A DNA stretch of 64,000 nucleotides from Halobacteriales archaeon QH_8_64_26 (GCA_003021725.1 PXRA01000045.1:21704-85703), one strand, 5' to 3'; shown: positions 36,171 to 46,001, counted from the stretch's first letter. Notes: generated by a model not told the origin, from the sequence alone. A program made the numbers and translations.

Positions 36171-37808
36171 TCAGTTCACGGCGATCGGTTCCGCTCCGGT
36201 ACTGCTCGCCCGCGGCGCACTCATGGCGTTCGACTCCGACTCCCCGTTCGAGTCCGATTCGGAATCCGACTCGTCGCTATCGGTGAGGACGACCAGGTCG
36301 AGGGGCTCCTCGCCCGAGGCGTTCGCCGGATCGAGGTAGCCCGCGGCGAAAGCGGTGTAGGTCGTGCCGTTCTCGACGTCGACGTCGACCGTCGTGACTA
36401 CCGGCCCGCTATCGTTCGCGGTCGCCGGCCGGATCTCGAGGGTGTACTCCCCGCCCGGCACCGCGGCGTACTCGCTCGCGTTACCGAAGGTCACGTTGTC
36501 GAACAGCGTCATGTTCGTGTCCTCGACCGTCACGTCGACCGGCGGTGCGTCGGGCACCGCGTGGACGAGCCGGACCTTCGAGGTGTTCTCGCTCGGTGCA
36601 GTGGTGTTGTCGTCGAGCACCAGCGGCGCGAACGGCTGGGAGGCGTTCTCACCGATCTCGCCGGTGGCCGCTACCGTATACGCACCCGCACCGAGTGCCA
36701 CCGTATCGTTGAACACGACGGCACTGCGGTTGTCCGCGGCCGTGATCGTCACCGTGTGGTTGCCCGGCGTCACCGCCGCGTAGTCGGTTGCCTGGCTGAA
36801 CTCGACGCCGGAGAAGGCCGTCTCGTTGTCGAGATAGACGTCGACGGCGGGGGCGTCAGGTGACATGTGTGCCGCCCGGAGGCTCGCTGCCTGACCGTCA
36901 GGCGTCGCGATCAGCTCCAATGGGGCGTCGGCGTCCTCGTCGTCGGGCGTAACGTACCCCGCGGCGAAGGCCGTGTAGGCAGTGCCGTTCTCGACGTCGA
37001 CCTCGAAGCTATCGACCACCGTGCCGTTATCGCTAGCGGTCGCCGCGCGAACCTCGAGGGTGTACTCGCCGGCCGGCACTTCGAGATACTCCGTCGCGTT
37101 GCCGTAGGTCACGTTGTCGAACAGTGTCGTGTTCGTGTCCTCGATCGTCACGTCGACCGGCGGCGCGTCGGGGGAGACGTGTGCGAGGCGGACCGAGGCG
37201 TTGTTCGCCGGCGGCGAGGTGCTGTCCTGGAGGATCAGCGGCGCGAACGGCTGGGAGGCGTTCTCGCCGATTTCACCGGTGGCTGCGACAGTGTAGGCCG
37301 CGGCTTCGAGGCTCACTGTGTCGTTGAACACGACGGCGCTGCGGTTGTCCGCGGCCGTGATCGTCACCGTGTGTTGGCCGGCTGGGACGGTGAGGTAGTC
37401 GGTAATCTCGCTGAATTCGACGCCCGAGACCGCCGTCTGATTGTCGAGGTAGACGTCGACGGCGGGCGCATCGGGCGACATATGAGCGATCCGCAGGGAG
37501 GCGTTCGCCATCCCACTCATATCCGAGCCATTAGCCATGGCCGAGCCGTTATCCATACCGGTTCCGTTGTTCATCGTACTCTCCGCGGTTGTCGTCTCAC
37601 CACCGCTGGTGGTTTCCCCGCTGGAAGCGGTCGTCTCGCCGCCAGCAGTCGTTCCTTCTGCCGTCGTCCCGGCTCCTTCTCCACCGCCCCCACCGCCGCC
37701 TCCGCCACCGCAGCCCGCCAGCACCATCGCCAGTGCCACGAGGACGATCCCGAAGGTCCGCCGCGTGGGAACCAACCGTTCGACCGAAATTGATCTACTC
37801 CATGTCAT
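36171..37808 (-). CDS. Lipoprotein with four DUF4397-type modules
   Basis: Lipobox-like LAGC followed by poly-Gly; four modules beginning RIAHMSPDAPAVDVYLDN / RLAHVSPDAPPVDVTIED / RAAHMSPDAPAVDVYLDN / RLVHAVPDAPPVDVTVED. Confidence 0.88.
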   Translation of the reverse strand: MTWSRSISVERLVPTRRTFGIVLVALAMVLAGCGGGGGGGGGGEGAGTTAEGTTAGGETTASSGETTSGGETTTAESTMNNGTGMDNGSAMANGSDMSGMANASLRIAHMSPDAPAVDVYLDNQTAVSGVEFSEITDYLTVPAGQHTVTITAADNRSAVVFNDTVSLEAAAYTVAATGEIGENASQPFAPLILQDSTSPPANNASVRLAHVSPDAPPVDVTIEDTNTTLFDNVTYGNATEYLEVPAGEYTLEVRAATASDNGTVVDSFEVDVENGTAYTAFAAGYVTPDDEDADAPLELIATPDGQAASLRAAHMSPDAPAVDVYLDNETAFSGVEFSQATDYAAVTPGNHTVTITAADNRSAVVFNDTVALGAGAYTVAATGEIGENASQPFAPLVLDDNTTAPSENTSKVRLVHAVPDAPPVDVTVEDTNMTLFDNVTFGNASEYAAVPGGEYTLEIRPATANDSGPVVTTVDVDVENGTTYTAFAAGYLDPANASGEEPLDLVVLTDSDESDSESDSNGESESNAMSAPRASSTGAEPIAVN

Positions 37809-38261
37809 ATCGTAGCCGGGAGATAACAGAAGCGGGAATATAATAACTCTTGCCCCACCATACCGGCAAATTTCGGTCCGATGAAACCCGATACTTGGAG
37901 GTTAATTACCGATCGCATATCAGAATTTAGGAGGTAATTGGATAACTCCCCATGCGTTACTATCCTGTCCCTCTTCACCGGACTCGAATGAGCACGCTCC
38001 CCCGGCGAATCGGTCCACTGGTCCCGGGGGCCCCTGAGTGCTGGGGTGATCCTCGCCGATACCGCCGGGCGATTCCTCCCGGCAGTACGACAGTGACAGG
38101 GATCATGAGGGGCTCGGCCGGTCCCATCGTGTCCGTCACGCCGTAGAGAGCACAAAAGCGAAGTCACCCCGCCGAGAAACGCGGGCGTGCTCGTCAGCCG
38201 GACCCCACGCAGGCCTATCGCGACTCGTCGTGCTACCGTCCTCTCAGCGAGGGCCGCTTAG

Positions 38262-39539
38262 ATGCGCGTCTGTCTCCTCTCGTCCCGACCGTACCCGCCG
38301 GACTCGCGGCTCGCCCTCGAAGCCCGCGGGCTGCTCGACGCCGGTCACGATACCGTCGTGCTCTGTCCGCGCCGGGCGGGCCGGGAAGCCGACGGAAGCG
38401 AGGACGCCGGGGACGCCGAAGCCGGCCGCGAGATGGTAGGGGGTCTCGACGTCGATCGACTCCCGGTCGACGATCCGCCCTTCGGGTCCGAGGCCACGCC
38501 ACAGGCGATCGGGGCCGCCGCGGGGAGCACTCACTCGGCCTGGGAGTCGGGCATCGAGCGTCTCGACCGGGAACTGCCGATCGACGCGATCGGTGTGCAG
38601 GGCCTCGCGCTCGCGAAAACCGGACTGGAAGCCGGCGAGGACCTCGAAATTCCGGTCGTTCTCGATTTCGATGCCGATCCCGTCGCCCGCCTCGCCCACC
38701 GCCGGTCGGTTGGCGAGAGCAAAAATCTCCTCACCCAGCCCGGCGCGCTCGCCGCGCGGGTCCGCTCGCCGCTGCGCCGGCTCCGCCGCCTCGAAGCGTC
38801 GGCGATTTCCCGCGCCGACCGGGTCGTCGTCGCGAGCGAGGAGGCTCGTGCGCAGTACGTGCGCGACCGGGACCTCCCCCCCGAGAAGGTCCGAGTCGTC
38901 CAGTCGACGGTCGATCTCCCCGTTTTCGACGCGGCGAGCGCTCGGTCACCGGTCGGCCTCGATTTCAGCCCCGATAGCGACTTTATCGTCACCTACCCTG
39001 GCCCGCTCGTCCCCGAACGGGGCCTCGAGACGCTCATCGACGCGCTCGCCCAACTCGCTAAGGCGACCTCCGACGCGCGGGTCGTCCTCCCCGGCCGCGG
39101 CCCCGAGACGTACGTCGAGTCGCTTCGCGAGCGCGCCGACTGTGTAGGCGTCGCCGAGCGCGTGACGTTCGCGACCCGCGCCGACCCCGAGGACGTACCC
39201 GCCCACCTCGCGCTCTGTGACGCCTCTGTTCTCCCCTTCCCCGAAAGCGAGTACGCCACGACCGCCCTTCCCGGCGCGCTATTCGCGTCCTTCGCGGCCG
39301 GCACACCCACGGTTATCGGCGACGTCTCGCCGCTGCGCCGCGTTCTCACGCGTGCGGACGCCGGGCTGGTTGCGACCGACTCCCATACCGATCTCGCGGC
39401 CGCGCTGCGCGTGCTCCGGCGCAGCCCCGAGCGCGCGGCGGATCTCGGTGCCAACGGCCGACGCGCGGTTGAACCCGGCAGCGCCTTCGACGCGGCCCGC
39501 GACCGGGTGGCGATCGCCCGGGCCTACGCCGACCTCTGA
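38262..39539 (+). CDS. Glycosyltransferase (GT-B, family 4-like)
   Basis: MRVCLLSSRPYPPDSRLALEARGLLDAGHDTVVLCPR; VTYPGPLVPERGLETLIDALAQL; ARVVLPGRGPETYVESLRERA; SEYATTALPGALFASFAAGTPTVIGD. Confidence 0.85.
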   Translation: MRVCLLSSRPYPPDSRLALEARGLLDAGHDTVVLCPRRAGREADGSEDAGDAEAGREMVGGLDVDRLPVDDPPFGSEATPQAIGAAAGSTHSAWESGIERLDRELPIDAIGVQGLALAKTGLEAGEDLEIPVVLDFDADPVARLAHRRSVGESKNLLTQPGALAARVRSPLRRLRRLEASAISRADRVVVASEEARAQYVRDRDLPPEKVRVVQSTVDLPVFDAASARSPVGLDFSPDSDFIVTYPGPLVPERGLETLIDALAQLAKATSDARVVLPGRGPETYVESLRERADCVGVAERVTFATRADPEDVPAHLALCDASVLPFPESEYATTALPGALFASFAAGTPTVIGDVSPLRRVLTRADAGLVATDSHTDLAAALRVLRRSPERAADLGANGRRAVEPGSAFDAARDRVAIARAYADL

Positions 39540-39813
39540 TCCGATTCCTTCCCTTCCCGCGCCAGCTGGTACCGAACCGCCCCGGGCGCTCTCCTTGCCT
39601 CGGTCGCCGGCTCGATCGCGGTTCGGCTGTAATCGCTTAGCTACGGTCGCTCGACCGCCTCGAACTCGATGCCAGTAGCCTACGGCTCGGCCCGCCGAGC
39701 CGCCCTCCCGACCCGTCGCCGTCGCTCGCTCGGTCGAAGAATAATTGTTCCAAATTGGTAAGTAGTTACTTTATTACACTAACGTACATTTATTTACTAT
39801 CTAGACACACTTA

Positions 39814-39825
39814 CTAACGCGTTAG
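39814..39825. promoter_or_regulatory. 12-bp perfect palindrome CTAACGCGTTAG in an AT-rich leader just before an ATG
   Basis: Perfect inverted repeat, 5 nt upstream of ATG 39831; preceded by a locally very AT-rich stretch (about 39740-39815). Confidence 0.4.
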
Positions 39826-39830
39826 CAACG

Positions 39831-42362
39831 ATGGAAGACGACAGATTACCGGTTGCGGGCGCTGACCGGCACGAAACGAACGGGATCGACGGAACGACTA
39901 CGGGGATCGACCGCCGCGGCTACCTGAAGCTCGCGGGCGGGACGGCCGCCTCGCTCGCAGCTCTCGGCGGAGCGGGGGCGGCTGCGGGCGCGGAGTACGA
40001 GACGATCACGCTCTCGCGGGGCGAGGTCCGTAAGGAATATCTCGGGGATGGCGAGAGCTTCGAGAACGTTCTGATCGACGCGACGGCGGATCGCTGTGCG
40101 TACAGGCTCATGGTCGACGGCACGGACTGGACGATCCGAAACGTCGGGCTGAAGGGCCGGATCACCAACGGGGGGGCCCAGGAGATATTCAACCTCTCGA
40201 CCCCCGAGGGCGGTTCGGGCCTCGTCGAGAACGTCTACCTGGGCGACGGCGCTACCGAGAGCGGCGATTGGATCCCCACTTTCGTCTCACTGGAACACGC
40301 CGGGACCATCACGATCCGGAACGTTCACACCGCCCACTGGCCGAACAACGGGCTGTACGCGAGCGCCCCCGGCCGCGGCGAGCGTGATAACGGCGACGGC
40401 GCCGTGAGGATCGAGTCCTCCTACGCCCGCAATAACAACATCGACGGCTTTCGCCTCGGGACCGACGGCTCCTACCTCAGGAACTCGGTCGTCCACGTCG
40501 ATAGCGACGTGCCCGACGTCTTCGGCGGGGCCGAGAACGCCCGCGGTGTCTGGATCAAGGACGGCGGCCGAGTCGCGATCGAGAACTGTGATATCCTCAT
40601 CGACCACCCCGACGGGAGCTACTGCATCCGTCAGGACGACGGCAAGGACGGCGACGACGGGGTCGCGCAAGTCGTCGACTCGGAGATCGCCACGACCATC
40701 GAGACGAGGCGGTTCCGCGGGAACGTAACGACCTCCAATGTCGGGGGCGATCCGGACGTCACGCCGCCGACGGGGGTCCCGATGAGCGCCGAGGAAGCGG
40801 CCTCGGGCGGCGACCCGGCCGACCCGGAGCCGGAGGGCCCAGGCTTGTTTACGATCTCGAACCGGGCGTACGATCAGCCCGCGACCTACGAGTTCACCGT
40901 TTCCGGCGCGCTCGAACCGACCGACTCGGTGAACTTCGAGAGCGGGGACGAGATCTCGGGTTCGAGCGCTCAGGGCCAGGTCAACGGCGGTAGCGATACC
41001 TACCGCGTCGCCGGCGCGATCACCGATCTGCGCGTCGACGGTTCGGTCGATCTCTCGATGGACGGCGAGGCGGTCACCGCCGATGCCCCCAATCGCTTCG
41101 CGATCTCGGATGAGGGGGTCGGCGACCCCTCGGAGTACCGGTTCACCGTTTCCGGCGCGCTCGAAGCGACCGACTCGGTCAACGACAACGACGAACTCTC
41201 CGGATCGTCGGCCCGCGGCCAGGTCAACGGCGGCACCGACGCCTACCGCTTCGGTGGCGGGATCGAGCGCTTCGTCCACGACGGTCCCCTGACGGTACTT
41301 CTCAACGGGCGGGAGACCGATCCGGCATCGATGCTGCCCCACGAGCTACGGATCCAGTCCACCGGGGATCGTGCGACCTACGAGTTCGGCGTCTCGGGCG
41401 ACATCCAGCCTGGCCCCGCGTTCGATCCCGACGGCACCGACGAACTCCTCGACTCGGGCGCCCGCGGCTTCGTCGGCGGGGGCGGCGCGGACAACTACTA
41501 CTTCTCGGGCGATCTCACGAGCTTCACCCGCGATGGGCCCCTCGAACTCTACCTCGACGGCGAGCGGGTCGATCCCGATCGATTCGGTCTCCCCCACGAA
41601 CTCAGGATCGCGGACGAGGGGATCGGTGATCCCTCGGAGTACCGACTTACCGTCTCGGGCGCGCTCGCGCCGACGGACTCGGTCAACGACAACGACGAAC
41701 TCTCCGGATCGTCGGCCCGCGGCCAGGTCAACGGCGGGAGCGACGCCTATCGCTTCGGCGGGGAGATCACTGCCTTCGCCGTCGAGAACCCCGACGAGAC
41801 GACGGTCTACCTCGATGGCGAGCGGGTCGATCCCGATCGGTTGGGCTTGTCTCGATCGATCTCAATCTCGGACGAGGGGGTCGGCGATCCCTCGGAGTAC
41901 CAGTTCACCGTCTCCGGCGGCCTCGGCGCGACCGATTCGGTCAACGACAACGACGAGATCGACGGTTCGTCGGCCCGGGGTCAGGTCAACGGCGGCAGCG
42001 ATGCCTATCGCTTCGGCGGGGAGATCACTGCCTTCGCCGTCGAGAACCCCGATGAGACGACGGTCTCCGTTGACGGCGAGCGGGTCGATCCCGGCCAGTT
42101 GGGCCTGCCCCATTCGATCACGATCTCGAACCGGGCGTACGACACCCCTGCGACCTACCGCTTCGAGGTCTCGGGTGACCTCGGTGCGACCGACTCGGTG
42201 AACTTCGAGGACGGGGACGAAATCTCGGGCTCGAGCGCTCAGGGCCAGGTCAACGGCGGCAGCGACACCTACCGGTACTCGGGGGACGTCACGTCCTTCG
42301 AGAACGACGGCCCCCTCGACGTCAGCGTCGACGGCACGGTCGTCCAGTCGTCCTCGGAATAG
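39831..42362 (+). CDS. Tat-exported right-handed beta-helix protein with six C-terminal repeats
   Basis: DRRGYLKLAGGTAASLAALGGAGAAAGA Tat-like signal; beta-helix N-domain (aa ~40-320); then six copies of a ~82-86 aa module. Confidence 0.85.
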   Translation: MEDDRLPVAGADRHETNGIDGTTTGIDRRGYLKLAGGTAASLAALGGAGAAAGAEYETITLSRGEVRKEYLGDGESFENVLIDATADRCAYRLMVDGTDWTIRNVGLKGRITNGGAQEIFNLSTPEGGSGLVENVYLGDGATESGDWIPTFVSLEHAGTITIRNVHTAHWPNNGLYASAPGRGERDNGDGAVRIESSYARNNNIDGFRLGTDGSYLRNSVVHVDSDVPDVFGGAENARGVWIKDGGRVAIENCDILIDHPDGSYCIRQDDGKDGDDGVAQVVDSEIATTIETRRFRGNVTTSNVGGDPDVTPPTGVPMSAEEAASGGDPADPEPEGPGLFTISNRAYDQPATYEFTVSGALEPTDSVNFESGDEISGSSAQGQVNGGSDTYRVAGAITDLRVDGSVDLSMDGEAVTADAPNRFAISDEGVGDPSEYRFTVSGALEATDSVNDNDELSGSSARGQVNGGTDAYRFGGGIERFVHDGPLTVLLNGRETDPASMLPHELRIQSTGDRATYEFGVSGDIQPGPAFDPDGTDELLDSGARGFVGGGGADNYYFSGDLTSFTRDGPLELYLDGERVDPDRFGLPHELRIADEGIGDPSEYRLTVSGALAPTDSVNDNDELSGSSARGQVNGGSDAYRFGGEITAFAVENPDETTVYLDGERVDPDRLGLSRSISISDEGVGDPSEYQFTVSGGLGATDSVNDNDEIDGSSARGQVNGGSDAYRFGGEITAFAVENPDETTVSVDGERVDPGQLGLPHSITISNRAYDTPATYRFEVSGDLGATDSVNFEDGDEISGSSAQGQVNGGSDTYRYSGDVTSFENDGPLDVSVDGTVVQSSSE
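40842..42359 (+). repeat. Six tandem ~250-bp coding repeats (TDSVNDNDELSGSSARGQVNGGSDAYRFGGEI module)
   Basis: Module starts near 40842, 41089, 41332, 41584, 41842 and 42100; copies 4 and 5 share long near-identical DNA such as TCGGCGGGGAGATCACTGCCTTCGCCGTCGAGAACCCCGA. Confidence 0.85.
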
Positions 42363-42537
42363 TCCGGTCGAAAGACCGATCACCGTCGGTCGTACGTCTT
42401 TGTTCGCGCACGGGTCGCCTACACCTGGCGGGCGATCCCTCCGTGTTATCAGTGGTGATACTCGAGAGGGCTGCTCGATATCTCTCGTTCGGAAATCGCA
42501 GATCGCTACCGGTCGTCGTGAGCGATCGTCCACGAGT

Positions 42538-42966
42538 TCAATCGAGTTCCCGGTACAGAGGGGTCGCCGAGGCCGGACACACCTCGGCGAACTCCCGCGT
42601 CTCACCGATTGCCGCCGGTACTTCTTCGCGAGCGATCCGCTCGAACCCGAGGGCTCGAAAGAACCCCTCCTCGTCGGTCGTCAGCAGATAGCAGTTCTCG
42701 ATACCGTGCTCCGCTGCGTGCTCGAGTAGCGCTTCGACCATCGTCGTTCCACGTCCCTCTCCCCTTGCCTCGGGTTCGATCACCACCGAACGGACGAGCG
42801 CATCCGAGCCCTGAACTTCGAGCCCACAGACCCCGACCGGCCGCCCGTCGACGCGTCCGACGAGGAGGTAGAGGTCCTCTCGGTCGATATCGACCGGTAG
42901 CCCGCTCTCGCGGAGGCAGTCTTTCGCGTACTCGACGTCCGACCCGTTCGCTGCCCTCAGTTCCAT
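42538..42966 (-). CDS. arsN2: GNAT acetyltransferase, ArsN2-like (in frame with the ArsC remnant upstream)
   Basis: MELRAANGSDVEYAKDCLRESGLPVDIDREDLYLLVGRVDGRPVGVCGLEVQGSDALVRSVVIEPEARGEGRGTTMVEALLEHAAEHGIENCYLLTTDEEGFFRALGFERI. Confidence 0.75.
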   Translation of the reverse strand: MELRAANGSDVEYAKDCLRESGLPVDIDREDLYLLVGRVDGRPVGVCGLEVQGSDALVRSVVIEPEARGEGRGTTMVEALLEHAAEHGIENCYLLTTDEEGFFRALGFERIAREEVPAAIGETREFAEVCPASATPLYRELD

Positions 42967-43439
42967 CGACCGTTCCCCTGGGTGGTCGAAGCGTCCTCCG
43001 GTCGACCGATCGTCCCCTCGATCGTCGAGTTCGTCGAACAGCGCCCGTATTCGATTCTCGATTTCATCGCGGATCTCCCGTACCGCACCGAGTTCCTTGC
43101 CCGCGGAATCGTCGAGCGCCCAGTCCCTGATTTCAGTGCTCGATTCGACCTCGCTCACGTTGGGGCTCGAACAGCCCATCGTCGCGACGACGGCACGGGA
43201 TTCGAGTTCCTCGGTCGTGACCTCTCGTGGCGTCCGGTCTCCCAAGCCGAACCCGTCCTCGCACGTCACTCTATGACCTCCTAATGAACGCTCTCGGCGG
43301 GGTGCGTACCACCAGTGAGGATTTCGACGTTCGCCGCCCGACGGTCGCGTTCGAGCTCGGCGAAGGCACTCGCCATCTGACTGCGACTAGTGTCCCGCAC
43401 GCAGACGAATCCCAGGTGGATCGAATCGCGATCGTCCAT
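42967..43439 (-). pseudogene. Arsenate reductase/LMW phosphatase (ArsC) remnant, broken by in-frame stop and frameshift; C-terminus fused to the GNAT module
   Basis: N-part HLGFVCVRDTSRSQMASAFAELERDRRAANVEILTGGTHPAESVH* (stop 43281-43283); C-part in another frame EDGFGLGDRTPREVTTEELESRAVVATMGCSSPN...DWALDDSAGKELGAVREIRDEIENRIRALFDEL. Confidence 0.78.
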
Positions 43440-43579
43440 GCTTGGGGGGGCGAGGTCGGCTACGACTAAAAGCCGTACTCGACACTGTTCGATACGTCTC
43501 TGTACGTCCCGACACGTCTCGATAGTCCTGCCGAGCGCACCGTATTCGAGGGTCTTCTTCGCCGGGTCGCGAACGGTCC

Positions 43580-45168
43580 TCAGAGGTAACCGAGATCCCG
43601 CAGCATCTCGGTCGTCTCGGCGTCCGGTCGGCCTTCGATACGGGGCAGGTCCTCGACGCGAGTATGTACCGCCGCGGCGCGCTCGTGGTGTTCGCTCGGG
43701 GCCTCGGACGGGGGGAGGGGCCTTCGTTCGCAGGGATCGGCGGGCGGTCGATACAGGACGTTCAACCCGTCGAAGACTTCCGGACCGAAGTCGGCGGTGT
43801 GGATTCCCAGGTGGCGCATGAGGTCGTAGCGCTCGCCTCGGTCCTCGGGGACCCACCCATCGAAGTGCTCGACCAGCTTGTGCTCCCGATCGCGGACGAC
43901 GACAGTGTGACCGAAGGGTGTAAGCGAGTCGGCCACCGCCAGCCGGCCGTCCTCGGGATCGTCGAGGTGGTCCCCGACGGACTCCGTGCCGGCAACCTCA
44001 TCGGATCGAGGCCCGCGGTCTCGGCGATCAGTTCGTGCACCCACGACAGCGAGAACGGTGCGTCGATCCGATCGCCATCACCATCCTTCTCCCCGCTTTC
44101 CTCGCCGGGATCGTCGGGTGTGCGGACCAGCAAGGGGACCTGAAGCAACTCGTCGTAGGGATAGTGGTTCCGGTGGCCATTGACGCCGCGCTCGCCCATT
44201 GCTTCCCCGTGGTCGCTCGTGACGATCAGGACGGTATTCTCCCACACACCGGCCGATCGAAGCGTATCGACGACGCGTCTGACCTGTGTGTCGACGTGGC
44301 GTAGGGCCTCGTCGTGCAAGCGACTGTATCGCCGCGGCTGTCCATCCGATGCGCGCACGGTATCGGCCAGCACGTACCGGCCGAGAGCGTACGCTCTCTT
44401 CCCGGCGGTTCCGTCACGGGTCACGGTCCCCGGGTGAAGCGGGGCGTGAAGGTCCATCAGATGCGTCCAGGCGAAAAAGGGCTGCCGGTCGGCAGCGTCG
44501 GCGAGTGCGTTCGTGAACCGGTCGAGGACGCGTTCGCTACGGACCGTCGGCCACTCTTCGGGAGCGTCCCGGAGCATCGAGACTCCACGGAGGTAGAACA
44601 GTGCTGCATACGGGTTCAGGGGACCGGATCGGCCCCGCAGCCGGGCCAGCAGTTCGTTGTCGGAATACCGTTCGCCGACCGCGCTCACGAGTCCATCGAG
44701 CGCGCTGCCCTCCTCACCAGCACCGTCGGGACCGCTGTCCTCGGCGCTGGCATCGTCGTTCGTGTCGGTACCCTCCGGCCGACCGTGACCGCGGTGCTCC
44801 CGGATCAGGTTGGCGAACCGATCGAACCCGCGATCGAAGTTCCGTTCGACCGACAGCTGTGGGTTCGTGATCGTTGCGACCGTGTGGTATCCGTTCGCCC
44901 CGAGCCGCGATGCAATCGTCGGGGCGCCACGGGGGATCGATTTGTATCGGGGTTCGTCCCGGTAAGCGACGTCCGGCGCGTGAGAGCCCGCCAGAATTCC
45001 GGGGAACGACTCCGACGTCCACGTTCCAGGCGCGTACGCCCGATCGAACAGGTATGACTCCTCGGCCAACCGATCCAGGACCGGCGTCGTGTTACGGTAG
45101 TAGCCGTTGAACCCACAGCGGTCGTATCGGAGACAGTCGACGGTTAGCAAGACGACGTTCGTATCCAT
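43580..45168 (-). pseudogene. Sulfatase (AlkP superfamily) with one-base frameshift near 44002
   Basis: MDTNVVLLTVDCLRYDRCGFNGYYRNTTPVLDRLAEESYLFDRAYAPGTWTSESFPGILAG...HELIAETAGLDP then continuation DEVAGTESVGDHLDDPEDGRLAVADSLTPFGHTVVVRDREHKLVEHFDGW...EMLRDLGYL in the neighbouring frame. Confidence 0.82.
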
Positions 45169-45359
45169 CAGTGACCGGAAAACGATCGTCTTTCCCTTAT
45201 AAAAGCGTCCTGCTTCGGCGATCGGGCGGTCATACGGTTCGGATCGCGACCGACGATTCGGTGGTTCGGACCGTCGATACCGGCTGTCACCGCCAGGACT
45301 CTCGGCGTCGGCGACCGCTGTCACGGCTCTTTAGCCCGGTCGCGACATACGAGAGGCCG

Positions 45360-46001
45360 ATGGACGTACTCGTCGCTGGCGCTCACGGACGGGTCGGCAT
45401 CCAACTCACGGAACTGCTGGCCGAGAGCGAGCACGGCACCTATGGCATGGTTCGCTCGCGCGATCAGATCGAGGACATAGAGTCCTTTGGCGCGACGGCG
45501 GTACTCGGGGATCTCACCGACGAGGAAGACGTCGAACGCGCGGTCGAACATCGCGACGCGATACTCTTCGCCGCCGGCTCGGGCGGGGAGAACGTCACCG
45601 GCGTCGATCGGGACGGCGCGATCTCGATGATCGACGCCGCCGAGGACGCCGGGGTCTCCCGGTTCGTCATGCTCAGTGCCATGAACGCCGATGCACCCGA
45701 AGACAGCCCCGACGCACTCCGCGAGTACCTCGAAGCGAAGGCTGCCGCCGACGCCCACCTCCGGGAGAGCTCGCTCACCTACACGATCGTCCGCCCGGGC
45801 GCGCTGACCGACGACGCTCCGACCGGCGAGATCCGCGTCGGGGACGATCTCGACCGCGGGGAGATCACCCGTGCCGACAGTGCCCAGGTACTCGCCGCGG
45901 CACTGGAGATCGAGGCGACCCACGGCGAGACCTTCGAGGTGCTCGGAGGCGAGGAACCGATCGAGAACGCGCTCGAATCGCTTTCCTCGCCCGGACGGTA
46001 A
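45360..46001 (+). CDS. NAD(P)-binding atypical SDR (NAD(P)H-binding/NmrA-like)
   Basis: MDVLVAGAHGRVGIQLTELLAESEHGTYGMVRSRDQIEDIESFGATAVLGDLTDEEDVERAV; TYTIVRPGALTDD. Confidence 0.87.
   Translation: MDVLVAGAHGRVGIQLTELLAESEHGTYGMVRSRDQIEDIESFGATAVLGDLTDEEDVERAVEHRDAILFAAGSGGENVTGVDRDGAISMIDAAEDAGVSRFVMLSAMNADAPEDSPDALREYLEAKAAADAHLRESSLTYTIVRPGALTDDAPTGEIRVGDDLDRGEITRADSAQVLAAALEIEATHGETFEVLGGEEPIENALESLSSPGR

Noticed and set aside
37805-38167. 120-aa minus-strand ORF between the lipoprotein and the GT gene
   Set aside because: Covers an AT-rich intergenic/promoter region, no domain and weak coding composition.
40287-41342. 351-aa minus-strand ORF over the beta-helix gene
   Set aside because: Shadow of the repeat-coding plus-strand gene; repeats in the translation only reflect the sense repeats.
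40842-42359. Repeats considered as possible CRISPR-like or mobile DNA
   Set aside because: Period is a multiple of three, in frame, and encodes a diverged protein module; explained as coding repeats.
43281-43856. 191-aa ORF as an independent gene
   Set aside because: Only its last ~50 residues (from MDDRDSIHLGFVCVRD) are meaningful, being the ArsC N-terminus; the upstream part is antisense/intergenic to the sulfatase end.
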